Source: Phycisphaeraceae bacterium
GTDB taxonomy: Bacteria; Planctomycetota; Phycisphaerae; Phycisphaerales; UBA1924
Direction: 5' to 3'
DNA: 64,000 bases
NCBI GenBank assembly: GCA_020639235.1
Contig: JACKHC010000001.1
Span: forward strand, 1,550,001 to 1,614,000
Shown here: in pieces, positions 53,326 through 61,054 of the stretch
Numbering within the stretch: the first letter of the stretch is position 1
How the letters are laid out: every line of letters begins with the position of its first letter
Program-made: the position numbers and the translations under genes
Notes under the pieces: generated by a model
The model's database searches: none
What the model was told of the DNA's origin: nothing
Seen by the model: only the letters and a program-made list of their open reading frames with translations

Positions 53326-53401
53326 GAGTGTTGGCTTGTCATTCGTTTCAGAGTGTCGCCAGGGTTTCGCACGCCCCGGCACGAGTATCAATGCAACACT
53401 C
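53326..53401. promoter_or_regulatory. Cluster of GAGTRT half-sites between hsp20 and clpB
   Basis: Within 76 bases of the divergent hsp20-clpB spacer there are four related elements: GAGTGTTGGC (53326), GAGTGTCGCC (53351), and an imperfect inverted repeat GAGTAT...ACACTC (53383-53401). GAGTG is also the core of the HrcA/CIRCE half-site, but the CIRCE arrangement (TTAGCACTC-N9-GAGTGCTAA) is not present. The rest of the 331-base gap (53313-53643) shows no gene. Confidence 0.3.
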
Positions 53402-53643
53402 ATGCCGACGCGCGGCGTCCTGTTCCGCCCGGATAACCGCCCTTTCCATCCGCGCCGGACGCGCGCGATCTGTCACTTTGGCAACCGGCCGCCGCCAACT
53501 GCCACCTCTGGCAATCACATCCATGCGAACACGCTGCAAACGCCGGTTTTCTCCGCACGACCCCGAACGCTTCCGGCATCCCGCTTGCATCGACCCAACC
53601 GGCCGGGGCCTACCGTTCCATGCCAACCAGGGAGCCGAGCACG

Positions 53644-56310
53644 ATGGATTTCAACCGCCTCACGCAAAAATCACAGGAAGCGCTGCAGAGCGCACAGAAC
53701 CTCGCCGTCCGACTCGGACACATCGAGGTCGACGCGGAACATGTCCTGCTCGCGCTCGCCGAGCAGCCCGACGGGCTCTTCCCACGCCTGCTCTCGCGCA
53801 TGGAAATCGAGCCCCTCGCATTCGCATCCGCGATGCACGATCAACTCGACAAGCGCCCCTCGCGCGGCGGGCCGGGCGTCGATCCCACCAAGATCTACCT
53901 CACCCAGCGCCTCTCCAACCTCCTCGTCAAAGCCGAGGACGAAGCCAAGCGCCTCAAGGATGAGTACGTCTCCGTCGAGCACATAGTCCTGGCGATTCTC
54001 TCAGAAGCAGGGGGGAGCGACCGCACCGAAGCCGGCGCCGTCTGCAAGCGATTCGGCATCACCCGCGACGCATTCCTCGCAACGCTCAACGCCGTGCGCG
54101 GGCACCAGCGCGTCGCCAGCGCAAACCCCGAAGCAACATACGAAGCCCTCGACCGCTACGGGCGCGATCTTGTCGCCGAAGCGCGCCGCGGCAAGCTCGA
54201 CCCCGTCATCGGACGCGACGCCGAGATCCGCCGCGCCATCCGCATCCTCTCACGCAAGACCAAGAACAACCCCGTTCTCATCGGCGAGCCGGGCGTCGGC
54301 AAGACCGCCATCGTCGAGGGGCTCGCCCAGCGCATCATGCGCGGCGATGTCCCCGAAGGGCTCAAGGACAAAACCGTCTTCGCCCTCGATATGGGCTCGC
54401 TCGTCGCGGGCGCCAAGTACCGAGGCGAGTTCGAGGAGCGCCTCAAGGCCGTCCTTAATGAGGTCAAACAGTCCGAAGGCCGCATCATCCTTTTCATCGA
54501 CGAACTCCACACCATCGTCGGCGCCGGCAAAGCCGAGGGCGCGATGGACGCCGGCAACATGCTCAAGCCCATGCTCGCGCGAGGCGAACTCCGCTGCATC
54601 GGCGCCACCACGCTCGATGAATACCGCCAGCACATCGAGAAAGACGCCGCGCTCGAGCGCCGATTCCAGCCCGTCGTCGTCGATCAACCCACCGTCGAAG
54701 ACACCATCTCCATCCTACGCGGCCTCAAGGAGCGCTTCGAGGTCCACCACGGCGTGAACATCCAGGACAACGCCATCGTCTCGGCCGCCATTCTCTCCGA
54801 TCGCTACATCTCCGACCGCTTCCTCCCCGACAAAGCCATCGACCTCGTCGACGAAGCGTGCGCCATGATCCGCACCGAGATCGACTCGATGCCCGCCGAA
54901 CTCGACGAAGCCACCCGGCGCATCATGCAACTCGAGATCGAGGAGGCCGCCCTCAAGAAGGAGAAGGACCGCGCCTCCAAGGACCGCCTCGATGCGATCG
55001 GCAAGGAACTCGCCGACCTCCGCGCCAAGACCGACACCATGCGCGCCCAATGGGAGCAGGAAAAGCAGGCCATCCACAAAGTGCAGGACCTCCGCGCCCA
55101 GATCGAACAGGTCCGCCTCGATGTCGAGAAGGCCCAGCGCGCCTACGACCTCAACAAGGCCGCCGAACTTCAGCACGGCACGCTCCCCCGTCTGCAGCAC
55201 CAACTCGAGCAGGAGGAGGCCCGCGCCAAGTCGCAGGCGGACTCCTCTACGCGCCTCCTCCGCGAGGAAGTCACCGAAGAGGAGATCGCCTCCATCGTCT
55301 CGCGCTGGACCGGCATCCCGGTGACGCGCCTCGTCGAAGGCGAGCGTGAGAAACTCCTCAAACTCGACGAAATCCTCCACAAGCGCGTCGTCGGTCAGGA
55401 CGAAGCCGTCGACCTCGTCGCCGACGCCGTTATCCGCGCCCGCGCCGGAATCAAGGACCCAAAGCGCCCCATCGGCTCCTTCATCTTCCTCGGCCCGACC
55501 GGCGTCGGGAAGACCGAACTCGCCCGCACGCTCGCCGAAGCACTCTTCGACTCCGAACAGAACATGGTGCGCATCGATATGTCCGAGTACATGGAGAAGC
55601 ATGCTGTCTCGCGCCTCATCGGCGCGCCCCCCGGATACATCGGCTACGAAGAGGGCGGCCAACTCACCGAGGCCGTCCGGCGCAAGCCCTACGCCGTCAT
55701 CCTCTTCGACGAAATCGAAAAAGCGCATCCCGATGTCTTTAATGTCCTGCTCCAGGTGCTCGACGACGGCCGCGTCACCGACGCTCAGGGCCGCACCGTC
55801 GACTTCAAGAACACAGTCATCATCATGACCTCAAACATCGGCTCGGCCGATCTTCTCGAAGGCATCACACCATCCGGCCAGATCACCAACGATGCGCGCG
55901 CCGCTGTGATGCGTCAACTCCGCGCCTCGTTCCGTCCGGAGTTCTTGAATCGCGTCGACGATATCGTGCTCTTCAAGCCGCTCCAGCGCGAGGAAGTGCG
56001 CCGCATCGTCCGTCTCCAGGCCGAGCTGCTGCGCAAGCGGCTCGTCGATCGCGGCATGTCGCTCGCCATCACCGACGCCGCCGCCGACTTCATCGCAGAC
56101 GCGTCCTACGACCCGTCATTCGGCGCCCGTCCCGTCAAGCGGTATCTCCAGCACGAGGTCGAGACCCGTGTCGGCCGCAAGATCATCGCGGGCGACATCA
56201 CCGAAGGCGACCAGGTCATCATCGACACCGATGCATCGGGGTTGACCGTCCGCGTGGCCCGCGCGGCCCAGTCCGAAACCAAGCCCTCGGGCACCGCCTC
56301 GGTCGTGTGA
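53644..56310 (+). CDS. clpB: ClpB/Hsp104-type disaggregase
   Basis: An 888-residue AAA+ chaperone that, with DnaK, pulls proteins out of aggregates. Clp N-terminal repeats (MDFNRLTQKSQEALQSAQNL) are followed by the first AAA+ domain with Walker A GEPGVGKT at 214-221, a middle coiled-coil domain (~400-530), and a second AAA+ domain with Walker A GPTGVGKT at 617-624. Both arms of the second domain are complete, including 'YIGYEEGGQLTEAVRRKPYA'. The middle domain distinguishes it from ClpA/ClpC. I chose ATG 53644. Length is the usual ~860-890. It is divergent from hsp20. Confidence 0.96.
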   Translation: MDFNRLTQKSQEALQSAQNLAVRLGHIEVDAEHVLLALAEQPDGLFPRLLSRMEIEPLAFASAMHDQLDKRPSRGGPGVDPTKIYLTQRLSNLLVKAEDEAKRLKDEYVSVEHIVLAILSEAGGSDRTEAGAVCKRFGITRDAFLATLNAVRGHQRVASANPEATYEALDRYGRDLVAEARRGKLDPVIGRDAEIRRAIRILSRKTKNNPVLIGEPGVGKTAIVEGLAQRIMRGDVPEGLKDKTVFALDMGSLVAGAKYRGEFEERLKAVLNEVKQSEGRIILFIDELHTIVGAGKAEGAMDAGNMLKPMLARGELRCIGATTLDEYRQHIEKDAALERRFQPVVVDQPTVEDTISILRGLKERFEVHHGVNIQDNAIVSAAILSDRYISDRFLPDKAIDLVDEACAMIRTEIDSMPAELDEATRRIMQLEIEEAALKKEKDRASKDRLDAIGKELADLRAKTDTMRAQWEQEKQAIHKVQDLRAQIEQVRLDVEKAQRAYDLNKAAELQHGTLPRLQHQLEQEEARAKSQADSSTRLLREEVTEEEIASIVSRWTGIPVTRLVEGEREKLLKLDEILHKRVVGQDEAVDLVADAVIRARAGIKDPKRPIGSFIFLGPTGVGKTELARTLAEALFDSEQNMVRIDMSEYMEKHAVSRLIGAPPGYIGYEEGGQLTEAVRRKPYAVILFDEIEKAHPDVFNVLLQVLDDGRVTDAQGRTVDFKNTVIIMTSNIGSADLLEGITPSGQITNDARAAVMRQLRASFRPEFLNRVDDIVLFKPLQREEVRRIVRLQAELLRKRLVDRGMSLAITDAAADFIADASYDPSFGARPVKRYLQHEVETRVGRKIIAGDITEGDQVIIDTDASGLTVRVARAAQSETKPSGTASVV

Positions 56311-56352
56311 ATAACACACCCCACCCAGACCCGCCTCGCCCAAAAACGCAAT

Positions 56353-56410
56353 GGGGCCGGGGGCCCGGGATTGACCTGGAGGATCGCAATCCCGAGCCGT
56401 GTCCGGCCCC
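56353..56410 (+). other. Nested hairpin in the gap after clpB
   Basis: An outer stem GGGGCCGG (56353-56360) / CCGGCCCC (56403-56410) encloses an inner stem CGGGATTG (56366-56373) / CAATCCCG (56387-56394). It begins 43 bases after the clpB stop. It could be the clpB terminator (no U-tract follows) or a small structured RNA. The rest of the 584-base gap (56311-56894) shows no convincing gene. Confidence 0.45.
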
Positions 56411-56894
56411 GCGGGGAGAAAGCCAACGCCGATTGCTCCCTGCGGGCCGGCTGGGGTGCTCGTGTCGGGGGCGGTCGGCTCGTTGGCCATTGGCCAACGG
56501 CAGAGACTGGTGTGTCCGGGTCAGTCCCTGCCGAACTCGACCGCGCCCGTGGCCCTTCGGGACGAACGCTGGCTCACATAAATCTACGATTGCCGCCCCG
56601 CAAGTCAGTCTGATATCCGAACAAAATCCTATGATTTTTCCGCCCGCCTATGGCGTTTTCGTCACAGCCCCCGCCGGCACCGACCTTCACCAGAACAACA
56701 CAAGCCCCGATCCGCGGAATCACGGAACCCTCCCGAATCGCCTGCGAATCGGTTTCCGGGCCTAATTCCGCAACCTCTTCCTTGTATTTCCCTCACAAAC
56801 GCCCCAAACTAACGATGAAGTTCGTTCTCTCCGTGTCCGGGGCGTTCTTCATCTGGTCGGGCTTGGCAGCCCGTTGAGTGTCGAGGAGTTCCAC

Positions 56895-58160
56895 ATGGAT
56901 GTTCTGGAGGAACGCAAACAAAGATTGCACACGCTCATCGATATCGCGCGCGTCACGCGCGGGTGGAGCCGTGCGCAGATCGCGTCGGTGCTCGAACGCG
57001 ATCCGACCAAAATCTATCCCGACACCGGGAATCCCAAGATGGACTTCCTGGTCCGCCTCGCCGAAGCCCTCGAATGGCCCGTCGGCAATGTGGTCGAAGT
57101 CGTCTGGGGGAGCGCCGAGGCCGCGACCGACGCAAAGATCGAGATCGACCCCGCCGCCTCCTTCAAGGAACTCAACGCCTCCCTCGTCGAAGCACACCGC
57201 GCGGGCAACTACACAAGGGTCATCGAGATTTCCCGCTTGATGCTCGATGCCGCCGCGGATCCCGAGCAGAAAGCCCACGCGCTCGCACGCGAAGCGTTCG
57301 CGTGGGACGCGATGGGTCGCTATTCCAAAGTCATCGAAACACTCAACGCTGCGTTGACCATCCCCTCGGTCACGACGCGCCTCCGCCGAATCATGCAGGC
57401 CAACATGGCCGCCGCGCAATACGCACTCTGGGACCTCACGCCCGCCCTGGGCACCGCCGATTACCTCGTCGCGTGGTACGAGCAGAATCCCCCGGAGTCC
57501 GTCCTGGATGAGAAGCGTCCCGCATTCGTCAACTACCTGCGTGGCAATATCCATCGCCGCCTTATCGCGATCGAACCCGAGTCCGCCGAGGCGCACGCCA
57601 ACGCGGCCCGGCACAGTCTCGACCTCGCCATCGCCCAGCACGAACGATTGGCCGACGTCTTGGGAGACCACACGCTCCTAGGAATCGCCAACGGATGCCG
57701 CGGCGCTCTGATGGAAATCGATGTCGAGCAGGGCCGCGCCGCCGGAGATGAAACTGTCGCCGCGATGCTCGCCCAGATCGAGATCGCCGCAAAGGACACA
57801 TCGCTGACCGGGTACGCCCTCGAGGGCTGGGGATGGTGGTGCATTTTCGCATCCAACATCGCCCTACGGCACCTCTCCGGGTCGCACCTGCAGCAGGCCG
57901 TCAACCAACTCACCAATCATGCGATCGATTTCGCCGATCGACTCGGCCATTGGGCCATGCGCGAACGCGCCTTCACGCTCCAACTCTCCCTCTACGAACG
58001 AATCAAAGCATCCACCGGCATCGAAGTGCCGATCGCCCTCGACGAGGAGCAGCGTCCGCTGATCGCCTCCACCATGGGCCGGTTCCCACGCTTCCGTGCC
58101 GTCGGCTGGCAGATCCTCGAAATGAATAACCTCGTCCGCGAGCCCTCGCGGTCGCGCTGA
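56895..58160 (+). CDS. Helix-turn-helix protein with TPR-like helical C-terminus
   Basis: A 421-residue soluble protein. Residues ~5-70 form an XRE-type DNA-binding domain (VTRGWSRAQIASVLERDPTK, then MDFLVRLAEALEWPVGNVVE). The remaining ~330 residues are helical repeats of TPR type (e.g. FVNYLRGNIHRRLIAIEPES, 'AMGRYSKVIETLNAALTIPS'). The layout resembles peptide- or ligand-sensing regulators, but no family is certain. I chose ATG 56895 because GAGGAG stands at 56882-56887; an in-frame TTG at 56874 overlaps the stop of a possible 20-codon leader frame (56815-56877). The target is unknown. Confidence 0.75.
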   Translation: MDVLEERKQRLHTLIDIARVTRGWSRAQIASVLERDPTKIYPDTGNPKMDFLVRLAEALEWPVGNVVEVVWGSAEAATDAKIEIDPAASFKELNASLVEAHRAGNYTRVIEISRLMLDAAADPEQKAHALAREAFAWDAMGRYSKVIETLNAALTIPSVTTRLRRIMQANMAAAQYALWDLTPALGTADYLVAWYEQNPPESVLDEKRPAFVNYLRGNIHRRLIAIEPESAEAHANAARHSLDLAIAQHERLADVLGDHTLLGIANGCRGALMEIDVEQGRAAGDETVAAMLAQIEIAAKDTSLTGYALEGWGWWCIFASNIALRHLSGSHLQQAVNQLTNHAIDFADRLGHWAMRERAFTLQLSLYERIKASTGIEVPIALDEEQRPLIASTMGRFPRFRAVGWQILEMNNLVREPSRSR

Positions 58161-58178
58161 TACCATCCGGAGTACCCG

Positions 58179-58700
58179 ATGACGCAAATCAAGAACACTC
58201 TGATCGCAGGACTGGCAGCGCTCGCCACCACGGTCATCTCCTCGTCCGCTCTGGCCGGAATCGGCGGAACGGACAGCAGGCCCGTGATCCGCGGCGAGCG
58301 TGCCCCGGCGGTCCCGCTTTCAGTCAACACCGGACCCAACGACTCCAGCCCCTTCGCGTTCGCCGACTTCCCCGATCTCCCCGGCTACCTCCCGCCGGAG
58401 ACCGAAGACCGATCCGACGAGACCGAGGAGGTCTACTTCGGAGGCGGAATCGACAACGGCGCCATCAACTTCGGCGGCCCCAAGCTCCCGCCGCCGACCA
58501 CAGAGCAGACATTCGGTGATCCGTTCCCCGATTGGGGCCACGGCATCTCAACCCCGTTCGTGCCTCGCGCCGGCTCGCCGCTCGATGACGACATCGTTGC
58601 TGTGGATCGCTTCCCCGCCGCGCCCGCGAGTGTTCCGGCGCCCGGCGCCGCGGTCCTGCTGATGGCCGGTGCCGCTGCCGCCCGCCGCCGCCGGCGCTGA
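58179..58700 (+). CDS. Secreted protein with PEP-CTERM-like sorting tail
   Basis: A 173-residue exported protein with a signal peptide (LIAGLAALATTVISSSALAG). The middle is Pro/Asp/Gly-rich with no recognised domain. The end is a variant PEP-CTERM-type signal: VPAPGAAVLLMAGAAAA followed by five arginines, i.e. a VPxP motif, a hydrophobic helix and a basic cluster. Such tails are cut and transferred by exosortase-type enzymes; none is seen in this window. It lies 18 bases after the HTH gene, with a hairpin terminator 41 bases beyond its stop. Confidence 0.75.
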   Translation: MTQIKNTLIAGLAALATTVISSSALAGIGGTDSRPVIRGERAPAVPLSVNTGPNDSSPFAFADFPDLPGYLPPETEDRSDETEEVYFGGGIDNGAINFGGPKLPPPTTEQTFGDPFPDWGHGISTPFVPRAGSPLDDDIVAVDRFPAAPASVPAPGAAVLLMAGAAAARRRRR

Positions 58701-58740
58701 CCCAGGACGGGTAGTCCCGATCTCTTGCCCGCAAACCTTC

Positions 58741-58766
58741 GCACCCCGGCCAAGCCGCCGGGGTGC
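58741..58766 (+). terminator. Hairpin terminator after the PEP-CTERM-like gene
   Basis: GCACCCCGG and CCGGGGTGC form a perfect 9-bp stem with an 8-base loop, followed by TTTC. It stands 41 bases after the stop codon and before the next transcription unit, so it probably ends the HTH/PEP-CTERM unit. Confidence 0.75.
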
Positions 58767-58943
58767 TTTCATATGCGATATCCGCAGACCGCGCCGCCTT
58801 GACATCCAATCGCCGTCGCCGTGAGATGCACGCCCCCGGGCCGCCAGGACGCGGCAGTACGAACCCGGATGTGTCTCGAAACCACTCTCGTGGAGCGCCG
58901 CGTGGACGACTATCGCAACGCCTCGCCACTCTTCGTGTCTCGC

Positions 58944-60374
58944 ATGGCATCGCGGCCGAAGTGCGGCATCTGCGCCCTTCTCGCCGTCCTTTGCGGGTCA
59001 TCATTCGCCCACGCTCAGGATGAGCAGCGCCGAATCGAGCGCATCCTCAGGCCGTCGGATGAGCGGGCCCTGGGCGGTTCCCTCTCGCTCTCCCTGACCG
59101 AGCGGACCCCGATCGATGTCGGCGGCTACCTCTCACTGGTCGGGCTCCACCTCACCGACGCCAACGATAACGCCCACCGGCTTTTCCAGCCGGAAGTCGG
59201 CCTCTACGCCCGCGCGACGATCGACAACACCCACTCCTTCTTCGTTCGTTCCCGGTTCCAGTACCGCGACTTCGGCGAAGGCGACTCCTTCGACGGTGAG
59301 GGCGACGGCTGGAGCGAGCCATTCGTCGATCGCTTCTGGTACGAGATCGACATGACCCGCGCCTTCGCCGCCGACACGGTGGACCCCAACCACTCCCTCC
59401 GTGTCAGAATCGGTCGCCAGTTCATCGACTGGGGCGCCGGTCTGGCGCTCTCCGAGAATCTCTACGCCATCAGGCCTGTCATGACGCTCGATCGGTGGAC
59501 CTTCGACGCGGTCGCCGGCATCACGCCCTCCGACGAGTCCGTCGTGGACTTCGACACCAGCCGAAACCAGTTCAACACCAACACGCGCCGCGGGTTTTTC
59601 GGGGGCAGGGTCGCCTATCGCACCCCCTCGAATCATGAGTTCTACGGCTACTACCTCCGGATGCAGGATTACAACGACGACCTCCAGCACGCACGCGCCA
59701 CCGTCATCCCCGGCAAGTTCGACTTCGAATACAACGGCAACTACTTCGGCGTCGGCGCACGCGGCTCGTTCTCAACAAGTCTGCTCTACCTCGCCGAGTT
59801 CGTGTATGAAACAGGGGAGAGCCAGTCCGACCCCCTCCGCAGCGTGCAACGCGCCGAAGATATCAGCGCTTACGCAGCCCGAGCCCAGCTCACCTACCTC
59901 CTCCGCGACAAGAACCGCTCCCGAGTCGAGGGCGAGCTGCTCCTCGCCTCCGGCGACGATGACCGCCTCGTCTCGACCGACACCATCGGCGGCAATCTCA
60001 GGGGATCGAACGACACCGGGTTTAACTCACTCGGCTACGTCAACACCGGGCTCGCCTTCAGCCCCGCCCTCTCCAATCTTGTCGCGGTCCGAGTCGGCGG
60101 CTCCACGTTCCCCCTCACCGATGTCAACGGACTGGATCGCCTCCAGATCGGCGCCGATCTGCTGGTGAGTTTCAAACTCGACTCCGACGCGCCGATCGAT
60201 GAGGCAACCGACCCGGAGTCCTATCTCGGAACCGAACTCGACTTCTCGCTCAACTACGCCGTCACATCGGACCTTTCCCTCACCGCTCGCTACGGCGTCT
60301 TCTTCGGGGGCGACGCCATCACCGCCGCCGACACCCGCCACTTCGTCTTCGTCGGTCTGACGCTCTCATTCTGA
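58944..60374 (+). CDS. Outer-membrane beta-barrel protein (porin/alginate-export-like)
   Basis: About 476 residues. A signal peptide (MASRPKCGICALLAVLCGSS, ending AHAQ) is followed by alternating amphipathic strands throughout, e.g. 'THSFFVRSRFQYRDFGEGDS', 'LRVRIGRQFIDWGAGLALSE' and 'NHEFYGYYLRMQDYNDDLQH'. The protein ends 'RHFVFVGLTLSF' with the terminal Phe needed for barrel insertion. 'GRQFIDWGAG' resembles the strand pattern of alginate-export/DUF1302-type porins, but the exact family is uncertain. Start is chosen by signal peptide; RBS is weak. It heads an operon with a lipoprotein and an adenylate cyclase. Confidence 0.78.
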   Translation: MASRPKCGICALLAVLCGSSFAHAQDEQRRIERILRPSDERALGGSLSLSLTERTPIDVGGYLSLVGLHLTDANDNAHRLFQPEVGLYARATIDNTHSFFVRSRFQYRDFGEGDSFDGEGDGWSEPFVDRFWYEIDMTRAFAADTVDPNHSLRVRIGRQFIDWGAGLALSENLYAIRPVMTLDRWTFDAVAGITPSDESVVDFDTSRNQFNTNTRRGFFGGRVAYRTPSNHEFYGYYLRMQDYNDDLQHARATVIPGKFDFEYNGNYFGVGARGSFSTSLLYLAEFVYETGESQSDPLRSVQRAEDISAYAARAQLTYLLRDKNRSRVEGELLLASGDDDRLVSTDTIGGNLRGSNDTGFNSLGYVNTGLAFSPALSNLVAVRVGGSTFPLTDVNGLDRLQIGADLLVSFKLDSDAPIDEATDPESYLGTELDFSLNYAVTSDLSLTARYGVFFGGDAITAADTRHFVFVGLTLSF

Positions 60375-60388
60375 ATCGAGGAACATCC

Positions 60389-61054
60389 ATGCGCCATCGC
60401 GCCATGCTTATCGTTGCCGCCGCTGTGTTCGCGTCCGGGTGCGCACGCACCACGATCGACCATTCAATCCCGACCGACTACCCGCGCACCGACGACACCG
60501 CCGCCCTCGACTTCTGGCACAACCTCTCGCAGCGCGCCGCCATCACCAACGACGAAGGCCTCCACGGCGTCCTCGTCCTCATGGCCGGAAACGATCCGAC
60601 GAACTCGTACGAAAGCCGCCTCGATCTCCTCCGTGAGGAGGGCTGGATCCCGCAGTCATTCAACGAGGCGCCCAACCTCGCGATGCAACGAGGCACACTC
60701 TCAAAGGCCATCGTCGAGGCCCTCGGCATCGAAGGTGGCGTCATGTACAGCGTGACAGGCGCACGCCGGTACGCCGACCGAGAACTTGTCGCGCTCAATG
60801 TCATGCCGCCCGGCACCGAACTCCAGGCCATCTCCGGCGCCGACTTCCTCGGCATCATCACCCGGGCGCAGGGCTACGCCATGCTCAAGGGCGTCGAACT
60901 CGGCAACAAGTCATTCGCCGACACACCCACAGCGCTCGACCCCGTGCCTTCCGATCCGACGCCCGTCCAGCCGCAACCGGTGCCTTCGCCGCGACCCACG
61001 CGCGACGGCGATATCGAGTGGACGACCATCCCCGCGGGCGACGCCCCAAGATGA
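60389..61054 (+). CDS. Lipoprotein, unknown function
   Basis: A 221-residue lipoprotein with a classic signal (MLIVAAAVFASGCART; lipobox ASGC, so the mature protein starts at Cys18). The soluble domain (~25-170) is mixed alpha/beta, with 'LDFWHNLSQRAAITNDEGLH' and 'GVLVLMAGNDPTNSYESRLD'. The end is Pro-rich. I recognise no family. It starts 14 bases after the barrel gene with a GAGGA RBS and overlaps the cyclase gene by four bases (ATGA). It may link the barrel with the cyclase's periplasmic sensor, which is inference from context. Confidence 0.75.
   Translation: MRHRAMLIVAAAVFASGCARTTIDHSIPTDYPRTDDTAALDFWHNLSQRAAITNDEGLHGVLVLMAGNDPTNSYESRLDLLREEGWIPQSFNEAPNLAMQRGTLSKAIVEALGIEGGVMYSVTGARRYADRELVALNVMPPGTELQAISGADFLGIITRAQGYAMLKGVELGNKSFADTPTALDPVPSDPTPVQPQPVPSPRPTRDGDIEWTTIPAGDAPR

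Noticed and set aside
53326..53401. CIRCE/HrcA operator ahead of hsp20
   Set aside because: The GAGTG cores are mostly direct repeats; the required TTAGCACTC-N9-GAGTGCTAA inverted arrangement is missing.
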